From Aselliscus stoliczkanus (lineage: Eukaryota; Chordata; Mammalia; Chiroptera; Hipposideridae), in the NCBI GenBank assembly GCA_033961575.1, contig CM066728.1, positions 105,166,852-105,230,851 on the forward strand: a stretch of 64,000 nt of DNA, read 5' to 3'. This document shows positions 47,131 through 59,300 of the stretch, piece by piece. The position numbers and the translations under genes are program-made. The notes beneath the pieces were generated by a model, which worked only from the letters and a program-made list of their open reading frames with translations, did no database searches and was not told the origin of the DNA. Numbering within the stretch: the stretch's first letter is position 1; every line of letters starts with the position of its first letter.

Positions 47131-47882
47131 TGTTTTGTTTTTTAAATTATCATTGTCTATGTATGAACTCTACTCATCTCTTCTATGTGAGGTTCTGACT
47201 CTTAGGACAAGTTTCATTTGTTTTTCTGCCTTGGCTTCAGTGACAGAATAAGTATCTGAAACTCTGAAAGTTTAGTGGGAAAATATTTCATGAAGGGTCT
47301 AAGAACCCCAAATTTGTACGGAGAGAAATTTCATGAAAATCATATTTGAAACAAATGGGTTGCCTTTTACACGCCATAGTTTTACCCTTTACCATTTCAC
47401 GACCCCTCTCATGAAGGTTATATTGATTATTATACGTTACTGCGAGGGGTTGTGATTTCTCCATTTTGATTGCAGACTGAATTTAAATTATAAATATATC
47501 CAAATTTTAAACTAATTTTTGTTTATAAATTCTATCAATGTACTTTTGAACCAAGCTTGTATATAAACTGATATACTGAATAAGATAAAAATCAATGGCT
47601 TTTTAATGTTTTTACATTTGTATTGACACTAGAACCTGGCTATGTAGTTTTGACAGGTATCCTAAAAGTACAGAGTTGAGACTGATGGATAACACTTATC
47701 ATGATAATGTCAAACATGTCAGTAAAAGGAGACTTTGCAGCTTTAACCTGGGAAGAGAACTGTCAAAAATGTCCTTGAAGGCAACAGGCGACTATTCAGT
47801 TTCAGGTAATGAAATCTGTCACAAAATCAGCTTAATAATTTGAATGCGGCAATCAGGAATAAAGAAACATAATATTAGGTAA

Positions 47883-47948
47883 TATATTAATCAGAATGAT
47901 TCTGAGTTCCTGTAATAACTTTTTAAATACTTCCTTTCAATTACAGCA
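47883..47948 (+). repeat. Local 66-bp repeat, copy A
   Basis: Aligns without gaps to 48549-48614 at roughly 80% identity (TATATTAAT.., GTTCCTGTA.., CTTCCTTTCAATTAC.GCA). Direct orientation, 666 bp apart. Confidence 0.7.
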
Positions 47949-48548
47949 GAATCATGATCTGAACAAATGGAGCAGAAATGCATTTCCAAAAGGTGATTAG
48001 GTGAGCAGTTATTGTAAGAGAGGCAGCGCTTCTGACTACAGGAAAAAGTCAGAGGTTGGGACCATGTTCAGATTCTAGGAACAAAAGAGTAGAGGAAGTT
48101 TAGATGCAGGTATTTTCCCTTTGACTACCATCTCACCCTAACCTTCCAACTACTCCACTAGATTTTTCTAAAATACACATTTTGGGCTGTTTTAATAACA
48201 GTGAACTTATTAATGGCAGATATTTACTAGTATAGCTGTACTATCATCACAGGCCGGACTTTCTCAAATGCTGGACCACAGCAAATTCAGCAGAACACCT
48301 TAATAAGTGTAGAGTCAACACATTTTCCATCCGGAACCTAATATGGATAAATAATGGACAGCAAAATTAATTCGCTAAAAAAGGTAAGAGCCATATTAGG
48401 AGTCAAGGCCGATGGACACATAGTGCAGGAGAAGAGAATGGAGACGATGATATTAATTGAGGGCTTCGCAGAGGCAAGTGTTTCATTGCATAAATAAGCA
48501 GTATGTTCACAAAACACGTGGGTGAAGAAAAGGCAGCAGACACATTAA

Positions 48549-48614
48549 TATATTAATTTGAATACTTCTAGGTTCCTGTAGCAACTTCGTAAATCCTTCC
48601 TTTCAATTACTGCA
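48549..48614 (+). repeat. Local 66-bp repeat, copy B
   Basis: See copy A at 47883-47948. Sequence beyond both copies does not align clearly. Confidence 0.7.
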
Positions 48615-48977
48615 AAGTGACATAAAGTGATTTCAAATTCAATGGGGCCAATCATGCAGCAGAATTCAAAGGCAGAGTTTATCATCACAATAAAAGGGTG
48701 TAAATGCTTTTGAGCATCCTGCTGGATGATAAATTATTGGAGACTGAAATATTACATCTTACCATTAAAGGGAATGATCTCCCAAAGCAGATTTCTCCAG
48801 GCACCATATAAGTGGGTCACATAAATGCACACATGTTACTGGATGGCACATCTACCATGCTCACTAATAAAAATGATGTTAAAAAAGGACTTTTCTGAGA
48901 TTTTCATACAAAGAGATGCCCAGAAATGGTCTTAGGAAAGATTAAAAACAATGACTTATTGGTCCTTTTACAACCTT

Positions 48978-49145
48978 ATCATTTAAAGTGTGGTCTGCAG
49001 AACAGTCGCATTGGCATGACCTGGGAGCATCTAGAAAAAATGTACAATGTCCAGCCCTGCCCCCAGATCACTGAATCATAATATGAAATTTATCAAGATA
49101 CCCAGATGACTCAAATGCACATTGGAGTTTGAAAAACACCATTCA
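48978..49145 (-). mobile_element. MER5-like hAT-Charlie MITE
   Basis: 'ATTTAAAGTGTGGTCTGCAG', 'GCATTGGCATGACCTGGGAG', 'CAGCCCTGCCCCCAGATCAC' and 'GCACATTGGAGTTTGAAAAA' match MER5A/B end to end. Orientation given relative to the usual consensus, with low certainty. Confidence 0.8.
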
Positions 49146-49154
49146 TTTTAGTCG

Positions 49155-49428
49155 CCCATTATTGGGTGACAAACCATTCCAAAGTTTAATGGCTTAAGGT
49201 AAGACAGATTATATCATTTTTCATTTTTGTTTTTTCTTTTTTATTGGTTCTTCTGCTGGACTCCTTTGGTGTATTTTATGGAGCTGCAGTCAGATAATGG
49301 CTTATGCTGAAACATGCAAAATGGTCTCACTCATGGGTCTGTACTTAGTGGGGATAGCTAGAAGTATGAGATTCTCTCTCTCTCTCTCTGTCTCTCTCTC
49401 TCTGTCTCTCTCTCTCTGTCTGTCTCTG

Positions 49429-49464
<36 letters not shown>

Positions 49465-49700
49465 TCTGTCTCTATCTCTCTCTATCTACCTCTCTCTCCC
49501 TCTCTCTGTCCCTCCCTATGGTATCTTGGACTTCTTTTCAAAAGTTAGATCCCAAGAGCATTCAAAAAAATAAATAAATAAACAAGCTTCCACATATAAG
49601 TGCTGAAATGCTTCTAGTTATATCACATTTGCATGTCTCCACTGGCCAAGGCCAGTCACAATACCAAGGTCAGCGTCCATGTGAAACCAGTAATTCAAGA
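49155..49700 (-). mobile_element. MaLR-like LTR split by (TC)n
   Basis: Left part 'GGGTGACAAACCATTCCAAA' and 'GTTTAATGGCTTAAGGTAAG', right part 'TCTCCACTGGCCAAGGCCAG' fit an old LTR in reverse. A TC microsatellite (49373-49517) separates them. Confidence 0.5.
49373..49517. repeat. (TC)n microsatellite with TG interruptions
   Basis: About 145 bases of CT units broken by TGTC and TATC. The Ser/Leu frame over it is an artefact. Confidence 0.97.
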
Positions 49701-51889
49701 GTTTGAATTTCAGTGTCATAGTTCATCAAGGAGCAATGAATTTATAGTCCACCCCACTGCTCTCAGGAATCTCAGTTCACTAGTTTCCGTGCTAACTTAC
49801 AATGCCAGCCCAAGTGGCAATAGCATAACCCCAGTACAGAATTCCCCTGTAGTCAAGTATGGAGTACCAAATGAATGAAATGCTGATACTGACCAAAGCA
49901 TACATAATCAGGAATGATTTGGAAGGCTGGTTCTCCCTTTCTATGCAACCTAAAAAATTAACCTCAAACAAAACAAAACAAAACAAAACAACAAAGCAAC
50001 AAAACAAGGGAGTCATTGGGACCAGTAAACATCAAGCCATTTGTCACCTCTCCATCACATCAGTGAGTCAGCTTACTTGACTTCACTGTGCTGATCATTG
50101 TTAGAGTATGGAAAACCAGGTAGTGGTATTTAGAGGAATATGTATTGGCTAAGATACCAGCTGTTAATTAGTATGAGGTATTTCTCATGAAAAATGGCAC
50201 TGCTAGAGCTAAAATACACACATATCAAATTTCTAAATGGTTGATGGTTGATCATTTTGCATTTGGCAATCAAAATAATGGGGATATGTAAACCCCCATT
50301 TTCTCAAGGCAAAGAAATATTATTGAGACTCATGTAAGGCCCATGTATAAGTGCATTTAAGGAATTCTTAAAGTTTTTTTTTTCCTTTTAATTGGTTAAT
50401 AAATCTGAATTTGATTAGAAGAATTAAGCTGGCTCAAAACAAGTAGGGTTAGTTGCTATAAAAATTAATTATCTGTTCAGGATACCCATTTGGTCTATGA
50501 ATGTAAAATAGATAAGAAGAGCTCTCCACAATTATTGATCACACTGTCTAGAAAGGAAAGGGGAACACTATGGCATTATTTAACATAATTTGACTTTCAC
50601 ATAAGGGTTGCATTAAATTGAGTTGCCTTTAAATCCAAGGAGTGAGGACATGAAATCATTGGGTGACCCACTTAAAATCAGCAATAATTTTACATTAATG
50701 TCTACAAGTAATTTGGCAAGCCTGTCTGAGCACAAGATTTGGCTAATATAAAGTCACAACTATAATATACTTTTGAAAAGTTTTATGTTTTGTAATCAGT
50801 GCTGAGGGCAATAATGGGTCACTGATGAGAAACCTTGGCCACTGGCAAAATCATTGTTCCATGACCAGTGACAACATTAAAATTTATATGCAAGGAATAA
50901 GAACAGCTTCATTCATCTTTGCAGGCATAAATTACGGTTGCCAAACAACACTCCTTCACAGAAATGCCTCTGTGAGGCTGGTCCCACCTTGCATGCTTCT
51001 GGACACCTGACTAGATGGCTCTGTCCCCACACAGTTGGATCACTAGAATAAGAAATCAGCACCCTAAATGTCACATTTCCTCAAATAGCGGATTTTTCAG
51101 GTCTCTAAGAAGCTGAAATGCAATGAATGCATGATATTCAATAATATAGGTCAATAGTATAACACATGAAGATGCAAATATAGGGTAGAAATCTGCTACC
51201 AAATGCTCAGATGAGATAAAAGAGGCCGGAGCTTAAGCTCTGTGAAATCAAGGGAAGACCATCATTGAAAAACATGGCGTCTGTTATTTCACTGCTAGTC
51301 TGTCTGAGTTGGTGGACCTTTCAAAATGCTCTGAGAGGTCTGAGGAAATGGGGCATTGAAACAGGTATGCTATCTCTCTGCAGGACTGTCCTGGAAACAT
51401 CAGACACATGTTAGTTTACCTGTAATTGACCTCTGTGCAGGGGACTTAGGTTGAAACAGCGTTAGGACGTATTATTTACACGGACACAAATGAAGCAGCA
51501 AAGCAGCCTGATGTTGGATAGAGGGAACATGGAAACAGAAAATTTCGAAGAGTCCTCCTGGAATCCTGAATCTGTGGATCAAAGAGACAGTGCACATATG
51601 CTAGCCTGCACTCACACAGGAGCAACCAGAGAAAAACAGGAGACACACTTGACAACATTCCCCAAGCTCCACACAGACCCATTCACACAGGGCAGCACAA
51701 AGGGTGAAAGAAAACCTTTCATCAAACATTGAAAAATAAGCTACCCTGACCCAGGGTCAATTCCTAGGAAGGTGGACGTAAAATCACACTTATCCATGGC
51801 AGTCAAAACGGTTCCAAGCAAGACCAAGTTCACACCTTACAGGACCAATTAGAGAGACAGCATCCTCGCTAGTAGTCTGTGGCTGAATA
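49701..51889. other. Unassigned sequence
   Basis: An (AAAAC)n run lies at 49967-50006. The rest, about 1.9 kb, holds no family or gene that I recognise. Confidence 0.4.
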
Positions 51890-52303
51890 TGGATGGTATG
51901 GGTTGAATTGTGCTCTCAATTCATAAGGTAATCCCTGGTACCTTAGAATGTAACTATATTTCATGATAGACTCTTTCCAGAGGTGATCAAGTTAAAGTGA
52001 GGCTATTAGGATAGATCTTAATCCAATATGAATGCGTCTTTATAAGAAAGGGCAATTTGGAAATAGACATGAATAAATGGAAGATGATGTGAGGAGACCT
52101 AAGGAAAAGGCAGCCATCCACAAGCCAAGGAGAAGGAACTTCCCCTTATAGTAAAAGAACCTTTCCTTATAGTCCTCAGAAGGACCTAACCCTTCCAATA
52201 CCTTCAGTTTGGAATTTCAGAACTGTATGGTAATGAATTTCTGGTGCTCATAACACCCTGCCTGTGGTACTTTGTTACAGCATTCCTAAGAAACCAATAC
52301 AAC
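51890..52303 (+). mobile_element. MaLR (MLT1-like) LTR, near full length
   Basis: GGTATGGGTTGAATTGTGCT, 'CCTTAGAATGTAACTATATT', 'AGAGGTGATCAAGTTAAAGT', 'GATCTTAATCCAATATGAAT', CATCCACAAGCCAAGGAGAA, 'CTGTGGTACTTTGTTACAGC' and CCTAAGAAACCAATACAAC are in LTR order. No internal region follows, so it is a solo LTR. Confidence 0.88.
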
Positions 52304-52739
52304 AGTGTAAAAATCTGTAAACAGTTTGGATTTTGATAATGCTCTCCTAGGCATACATACTATAAAGGATAGAAATTGAGCTGCGCAACGGGGCTTACAA
52401 CACAAATATTGAAAAAAAAAAGGCATATGTTGATCTAGCAATCACTGTCGTATGCTTTTGGCTATGCAATATCTGAAAACATTGTTTCATAAATTTTATT
52501 TGGTTTTTTAGTTGTTTAAAAAAGAAAGGGTCTATATCTAGTTCCACCTATCACATCAGTGATGGAAGTGAAAGTCTGTCCATATTTCTTTAACCTTTTC
52601 CTTTTTTGTTTTTCACAGAGGGTAGTTCTGTGTGATCTATCTTCAAAGTCACACATTATTTTTTTTTAATTTGCTAAGAGCCTAAATAGTATTTTTAAAA
52701 ATTTTGTTTTACTTTCAACTTTGAAAATTTTATTTTTAA
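52304..52739. other. Unassigned AT-rich sequence
   Basis: Nothing recognised. Confidence 0.4.
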
Positions 52740-52751
52740 AAACATATTTCA
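52740..52751. repeat. SINE target duplication, left copy
   Basis: AAACATATTTCA, identical to 52907-52918. Confidence 0.92.
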
Positions 52752-52906
52752 GGGCCTGCCAAGTGGCTCAGTCAGTTAAGAGCTCGCCCAAGAGTGCAAG
52801 CTGAGCTCTGAGCAACAGCAGTTCGATGCCCAGCCCGAGCTGAGCTGCTGCTGAGCTGCCAACAGGTGGCAGGATGGCTCAGCTAAAAACAAAACAAAAC
52901 AAAAAC
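52752..52906 (+). mobile_element. Second tRNA-derived SINE type
   Basis: Head GGGCCTGCCAAGTGGCTCAG with A-box-like AGTGGCTCAGTCAGTTAAG, B-box-like AGTTCGATGCC, a CTGAGCTGC-rich body and an (AAAAC)n tail. Sequence and internal region differ from the GGCCGGCC SINEs, so it is a separate family. Perfect 12-bp TSD. Confidence 0.88.
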
Positions 52907-52918
52907 AAACATATTTCA
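52907..52918. repeat. SINE target duplication, right copy
   Basis: Identical to 52740-52751. Confidence 0.92.
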
Positions 52919-54059
52919 ATTTCTCTTGATATGCCTTATCTAAATCTATATTTTCCTTTATTTTAAAACACTTTGATTTAATTCTTTAAATATATGTGAT
53001 AACTGTGTCTGTGTCTTCGAAACCCAATCTCTGGACCTGCTCAGAATCTATTTTCATTGACTGCCTCTTTTCTGCAATATATATCTCGTTTTTCTATTTC
53101 TTTCCATGTATAATAATTTTGAGTTGAAAATTGGGCACTGCTGAAAATACATCATAGCAGTTCTAGATGGCAGTTGATCTTCTTGGACTTGAACAGTAAA
53201 ATTTTTCTTCCCTGAATTTCACAGAAAATAGCATCTATGCTGTTCTTACAGCATCCTTCCATTGCCGGTATCCCAACCCTCTGGGGCGTCTCTCTGGTTC
53301 CTGTGTAAATAACAGCTCTCTACCATCTTCAGATGGTCAGCTGACATTTTAAAGCCAGAGGGCTTCAGCTTTCTGCTTCTGAGCTTCAGAGTTTTAGGAG
53401 TGCGTTCAGTTATAAAAACAAAACAATCACAGATGTCACCCCTTGCAGCTGTATCTTTCAAGCCCCTCTCCCTACGGATTCTGGCCCTGACTTTTCCCTA
53501 ACACATGCAAAATATATATAATAACCAGAGATTTGTGAAGAGTGCAGGGCTCAAAACTTGTGGTGTTCTGTGATATCCTTGCTACCAGAATTTTCCTCTT
53601 TAAATCCTCAGCTGCAAATCCCTATTTCTGGCACCCCGAGTGACTTTAGTCTGTGGTTCCCACTGCTGCTTTCCACAGTCTTAGAAAAGAAGTTTGCGAG
53701 GGCATTCTGATTGGAAAACCTCAAAATCCTAACTCTCCCCCTCTCAGTATTGTGTTTTTATGAAAGCAAACTCTCTGATGAATTCTGTCGCTGTAGGGTG
53801 TTTCTCTCTCTCTCTCTTTCTCGCTCTCTCTTGTTCAAGGGGCCACATAGTTTATTTAAACCAATTTCCAATCTTAACAGAAGCTTACAGAAGAATACAC
53901 TTAATAATACTTAAGTATGCCCTCTTATTTTATTGTATAAGAATTGGCTAATTATGAGAACTAAAAGAAGGCCTTAGATTAGGAAATAGGAAACACAGAA
54001 TTAGGTAAACAAACAAACAAAAAAAACTAAATGAGGAAACTAATAAGGGTAAATCACAA
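52919..54059. other. Mostly unassigned; possible old LINE near 53100
   Basis: TTTTGAGTTGAAAATTGGGC and 'ATACATCATAGCAGTTCTAG' near 53117-53168 recall an old L1/HAL1 block, with low certainty. A TC run lies at 53803-53831. Confidence 0.35.
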
Positions 54060-54410
54060 AAATAATGAACCATGAACAAAAAATAACTTGTTACTTCAAA
54101 CATATTTATGAAATAAATCACTGGTAAGCCTGATGTGAGAGTGCAAAAATATGAAAAAATTAGGACTATTAAAGGAGATATGTCACAAATGGACGAGTAT
54201 TACTAATAATTATTTTTATCCAATCCCGTGATAACATATTGGAAAACTAGAGATAATAGGAACATTCATTGCAAAAACACATTACCGCCAATGAATCCAT
54301 TTGACAAAAAGTGATTTAGCTTGTTAAAATTCACCTGAACCAAAGGATTTTACAAATAAGCTTTATCTGACTCTTAAGAAGCAATACCAAAGCAACTGGA
54401 AATTCTGCCG
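54060..54410 (+). mobile_element. Very diverged L1 ORF2 fragment
   Basis: 'CCAAAGGATTTTACAAATAA', 'GCTTTATCTGACTCTTAAGA' and upstream A-rich sequence fit the ORF2 stretch around the 'GPDGF' reverse transcriptase motif, but only loosely. Confidence 0.4.
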
Positions 54411-54748
54411 ATGATGTCTATAGTTAGAAATCTTCCCAATCCATCTTATGCTGTTAGCCTAGTATTAAAGTATGGTAAATAATATAGTTAAGTTGAGGCC
54501 ATAAAGACAGAAATTCTGTACTTCCATTTTACTGACATAATTGAACAACAGAAAAGGTGATCCAGCCCTTGAAGTTTAAGGAAACCAGATGTGCAAGAGA
54601 GACCTAGGACCTTAAGCTTGGGGATGAGTTAATGAGAGGGAGGAACAGGAGGAGCGAAGGGCTTCCCAACATCTTCTTACAACACAGGCCCCTGGCCCGT
54701 AACCTCAGCTTGGTTACCAGGAGGAAGAAGCGAGTGGAGAGGATGGTC

Positions 54749-54759
54749 TGATCATTCTT
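54749..54759. repeat. SINE target, first of three copies
   Basis: TGATCATTCTT recurs as TAATCATTCTT at 55191-55201 and TGATCATTCTT at 55314-55324. Confidence 0.9.
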
Positions 54760-55190
54760 TTTTTTTTTTTTTAAGATTTTATTGGGGAATTGGGTGAGTG
54801 GAACATCGTTGGGGAACCGGGGAAGGGGAACAGACAAGTTGCTGTCCTTTTGTTCTTCAGTCTAGTTGTGGAGGACGTTGCTTCACTGGCCCATGTTGGT
54901 ATCATCATTGCGCTCTTCCCACATGAGGCGGATCGGTCCCTGGCCTCTGGATGGCCGCTCACCGCAGCTATTGGCAGCTCACGCTGGCTGCCGGCCACTC
55001 ACTGTAGCCTATGGCAGCCCACTGCAGCAGGGGCTGCAGCCTACACCATCACCAGGGCTCGCAGCCCAGCTCCAGGTGGAGCTGTTGTTAGCTGTAGAGG
55101 GCAGTGTCACTGGCCCTCATATGTGGGATCCGAACTGGGGCCGCTGGTGTCCCAAGCCAGCTCTTAACCAATGCGCCACTTGGCCGGCCC
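54760..55190 (-). mobile_element. Long tRNA-derived SINE with body, copy 3
   Basis: Complete copy like the one at 44.6 kb: head with GGCCGGCC at the right end, GAGGGC motif, ~320-bp body, then CAATAAAATCTTAAAA before the A tail (AATAAA at 54778-54783, TCTT at 54773-54776). Open frames of 125 and 139 codons on the plus strand run across it antisense and are shared with copy 1 only because the SINE is. Confidence 0.93.
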
Positions 55191-55201
55191 TAATCATTCT
55201 T
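55191..55201. repeat. SINE target, second of three copies
   Basis: TAATCATTCTT, one mismatch to the outer copies. It separates the long SINE from the short SINE. Confidence 0.88.
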
Positions 55202-55313
55202 TTTTTTTTTTTTTTCAGGGCAGTGTCACTGGCCCTCTTATGTGGGACCGAACCGGGGCCGCTGGCTTCCCAAGCCAGCGCTTAACCACCGTGCCACTCA
55301 GCCGGCACTGCCC
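55202..55313 (-). mobile_element. Short SINE in the target duplication of the long SINE
   Basis: T-run, then the GGGC..GCCCTC motif, B-box and head, ending ACTCAGCCGGCACTGCCC. Same orientation as the long SINE next to it. The three target copies show two successive insertions at one site. Confidence 0.92.
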
Positions 55314-55324
55314 TGATCATTCTT
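55314..55324. repeat. SINE target, third of three copies
   Basis: TGATCATTCTT, identical to 54749-54759. Confidence 0.9.
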
Positions 55325-55510
55325 AATTAACCATCTCTGTGGCAGCAAATTTGATGACGTGCAGCACATTTCCTGAACTTGAGGGAAGTTAATCCATCCA
55401 TTTGAAGGATCAAATCTCTTCAAAGTGTATCAGACACTTACTAGACTTCACTCCCACTCTTGGAATTTAAAAAGCCTAATTTAAGGGAGAAAAAAGGAGG
55501 GAACATATGC
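55325..55510. other. Unassigned sequence
   Basis: Short unique-looking spacer. Confidence 0.4.
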
Positions 55511-55523
55511 AAAGAAAGACCAA
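55511..55523. repeat. 5' target-site duplication of L1
   Basis: AAAGAAAGACCAA, identical to 56327-56339. Confidence 0.93.
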
Positions 55524-56326
55524 TCATCAGAGAAATGCAAATAAAAACCACAATGAGATATCACTTTACACCAGTTAGAATGGCATCATCAACATGATAA
55601 ATGACAAGTGTTGGGGAGGCTGTGGAGAAAAAGGAACCCTCACACACTGCTGGTGGGAATGCAGATTGGTGCAGCCACTATGGAAGGCAGTGTGGAGGTT
55701 CCTAAAAAATTAAGAATAGAATTGCCAGCAATCCCTCTCTTGGGTTTCTCCCCCCAAAATCTGAAAATATTTATCCTTAAAGATATATGTACCCCTATGT
55801 TCATTGCAGCATTATTTACAGTGACCAAGACATGGAAACAACCAAAGAGTCATTCGACAGATGATTGGATAAAGATGATGTGGTATATATACACAATGGA
55901 ATACTACTCTGCCATAAGAAAAGATGAAACAATGCCTTTGTGAAAACATGGATAGATCTTGACATTCTAATGCTAAGTGAAATAAGTCAAGCAGAAAAAG
56001 TAGAGAACCACATTATTTCACTGATATGTGGTATATAAAGCTGAAAACAACAAAAGAATAAGAAAAACAAATTAAGACACAAAAACTCATAGACACAGGC
56101 AATAGTTTAGTGTTTACCAGAGGGTGGTGGGGAGAGGGGTGGTAGATGAAGGTAAAGGGGGTAAAACATATAGGGATGGAAGGAGAACTGACTCTGGGTG
56201 CTGAACATACAATATGATATATAGATGATATATTACAGAATTGTACACCTGAAACTATGTAACTTTGCTAACAATTGCCACCCCAAATAAACTTTAATTT
56301 AAAAAGAAAAAGAGAAAGAAAAAGAT
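55524..56326 (+). mobile_element. 5'-truncated L1 (ORF2 C-terminus plus 3' UTR)
   Basis: About 800 bp, not inverted. An open frame at 55608-55943 carries the end of ORF2, ending in the typical MEYYSAI motif, but upstream stops show it is dead. The 3' UTR runs from GCTAAGTGAAATAAGTCAAG to AATAAACTTTAATTTAAAAA and an A/G-rich tail. A perfect 13-bp TSD flanks it. The longest young L1 piece with both target copies in the window. Confidence 0.95.
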
Positions 56327-56339
56327 AAAGAAAGACCAA
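56327..56339. repeat. 3' target-site duplication of L1
   Basis: Identical to 55511-55523. Confidence 0.93.
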
Positions 56340-59300
56340 ATGTTCCAATAACTCAGTATTTGGGAAGTGAGGTGATATCTATGTGCTCAGGCAGGAATAT
56401 TAAATAGGAAAAAAACAAACCAACCAACAAACGAACAAAAAACTGCCCATTTCAAACATATAATGAAATTTATAATGCAATTGTGCAATTATTTTAGTGT
56501 GAATTTTTATTTTCTGAATTGAACTATATTTGAATTCAGTTTAGAATGGCATCTATAGTAATAAAATTTCCATGTATTGTTAAATAATAAGATAAATTGT
56601 GTTCTATACTGCACAAATTAGTTTTGTAATATTCCAGACGTTTATCTAAGGCGTCACTTAGAAAGACATGACCTCTTTTTAAAACTAATTCATGAGCCCA
56701 TGAAAAACTTATATTTTTTATTAAATAATGTATCCTTACACACTCAACTCCCCTCCTGTGAACAGAAGATACTGTTTTTGAATGAAATTTTATAGAATCA
56801 CTCTTGTAACTGCCTTAAGAACAGAACAGCTGTGTACAATTAACATCATTATCATAAATATTATGAGAATTTTATAACAAATTGTCAACCACAATTATCT
56901 GCTACCAAAATAATCTATCCCCTTTTAATTTCTTAATTCAGAATGAAAAATTAGCAGTCTAATTAATCCCTATTAAGGTTACTGAATTCATTAGCTTTTT
57001 GATTTGGTTCATTGGCCAGGCCCCAGTATGCATGTACAAACTGTATTTTAAGCTATAATCAACAGCTTTCCTTCGGAACAATGAACTTATAACAGTATAC
57101 TCTTCAGTGAATATTTTATGTATATTCATATGAACTTTAATTAACCTTATTGAACTTTAGGAATACAAATCAACAATGTCTGTACCCTAATATCTAATAA
57201 ATGTGCGATTCGGACATTGTTTTTGTCCAGAATGCCAGGGGAGATTTCAGTCATTTTCTTATCTAGTTTTTTGCCTTCCTGTGATTCATAAAGACTGCAT
57301 TTTTCTAGCTCATGTGAAAGATGATAGTTGAAAGAAACATAGTTGCACTGCGATTTTCTTGAGACACTATCACTTGACTATTACGGCTCAGTGTCAAAAT
57401 TCAAACATCTATAATATGTATCAGGATAAAACATTTTAAATGTTTAAGACTTCGTTCATATATTTATCACAAAAAATATTAATTTAAGAATTTTTGCACA
57501 GTTGCCGCCTTCCTTCCTCACATATAATATATGGCTTGGCCATATATTTCTTTTTTTTCTCTATTCCACAAAGACATATCTACAAATGTTAGAACAGTTT
57601 TGGAGGTTTTGTGATTACAAAAAAAGGAGACAAAAGCAGCAGTTAGTACAAGTTTGTATAGAATTAGAAGTACAGGAAACATTTGATGTGAGGGTGGCAA
57701 AATTGCTAGAGACGATGGCGAAAGTCTGCAAAGGAAGGAAAGCGCGTGAAATAGCTCCCTACCTCCATGTACAGCATTTAACTACACTGGAACATTTCCA
57801 ACATTAAAAAAAAATGATTCCTTTGCTGCGGGATTACAAATGTCTGACTAAAACTCTGCTCTGTAGCTGAATGGTGTGTTTCGCTGCCTCCACATGTCAC
57901 AGTTTGCAGATTTCCAACTGGTATCTGGTTTTAATTATGGCAGGTAATTAATTGTACTAGGTGTAAACACATTACTCTCAGATGAGAGGCTGGCAAACTG
58001 GGGGGTGCTTCGCAGTTCACTGAAACAATGCCTTTATCTTTCATTTAATTTTTCTAAGTTTGCACAGGCTCTGGAAACATGCAATCTTCCTGGAGATCCA
58101 AAGTTGCAGAAGAGCTGGCCCTTGGCCTCTGGGATGCTCATTGGTGAGGATTCCAACAGTAAATCCTGGAAATGAGTGTTGGATCAGCATACTGTTGAAA
58201 CACCCTGGCATGGTGTCAAGTTATCGAAAGAAGCACTGATGTGAGGGGTGGCCCCACTCTTTCCCTGACCACCATACTTCACTTCACACATCAGGATTTG
58301 TGTAAGAACAGAAATATCTGTTGCACCCCAGTGATATCGTCCATTTAATTTTTACCCCATCACGATGCTCCCTTATAACTTAATATATTTTCAAGTTTAA
58401 TTTCCTAAAGTGAGGCAGTGAGAAGAGTTTAATAAAAGCATGCATTCCCTGGCTCTAGGAAAAATGTAAATGGCGGATGGAGACATGAAAACCGTTATTC
58501 ACATTTCCTGTGACAATGCCACTTAAATATATGCCGAAATGACAGTTTTCTTTTCAGATCTACACTCTAGATTTAGTCAGAGTGTTGCTTTGCTTAAACT
58601 ATGTTTTAAAAATAGTATCTGAGATCTTTCTCAGATGTTAAATTCCGACAATTCATGGCAATAAAGCAATGAGCCAACTATGCGTTGGTATGTGTTTGGA
58701 ACTTTTAATGAGGTAAGGACAATGAGAAAAGCCTCATTTCTCAGGAAGTGTTATGCTTATTCTAATGACAAAACTATGTTCCCTGCCATGAATTTGGTTG
58801 TGAAGAGGCATACACTCTAAATCTGGCCATAGGCAGACAATGCTTGCATTTTTTTGAAAAGTCTTTATTATTCTTAGGAAAGGCTTTTGAGGAAACAAAC
58901 ATTCATTTCCTGCTAGATGAGATGGCAGAAGCTGGGTGACTTCATCACACTGATGGTCATCCTACAACCATCAGGTGAATTTATTTTACAACGAACATGG
59001 CAATGTGGATGATAGTTCTAACAAAGGCCAGCATGAGTCAGTAGAGGTTGGCATAAATCCTGAGTAAATTATGACACTCTGGAACGATTAGCCATGGTCA
59101 AACTCTGCAGGCTAACTCTCAAAGTGAGTTTAACAACCACTCACCTAGGAGGTGACTGCCGTATCTTGGCTCTAATTCTGCCAAGACTGATAAATGTATT
59201 TCCAATACCTTTACATAAAGATCCTTGTACTATGCTCCAATTATTTTGCCCTAGAAAAACAGATTGTCTTACCTAAAAATGGTTATATTTTTCTTTTTAT

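Larger units (their letters stand above)
47131..48977. other. Unassigned sequence with a local duplication
   Basis: No family recognised apart from the duplicated 66-bp segment listed separately. Confidence 0.4.

Noticed and set aside
49373..49517. Regular spacing suggesting a CRISPR-like or protein repeat
   Set aside because: It is a simple TC microsatellite in mammalian DNA, with no spacers.
55608..55943. 111-codon open frame
   Set aside because: It is the C-terminal end of L1 ORF2 in a 5'-truncated L1, not a host gene.
57502..57807. 101-codon open frame in the repeat-poor block
   Set aside because: No domain, Kozak-like context or splice pattern that I can defend. A frame of this length can arise by chance in 64 kb.
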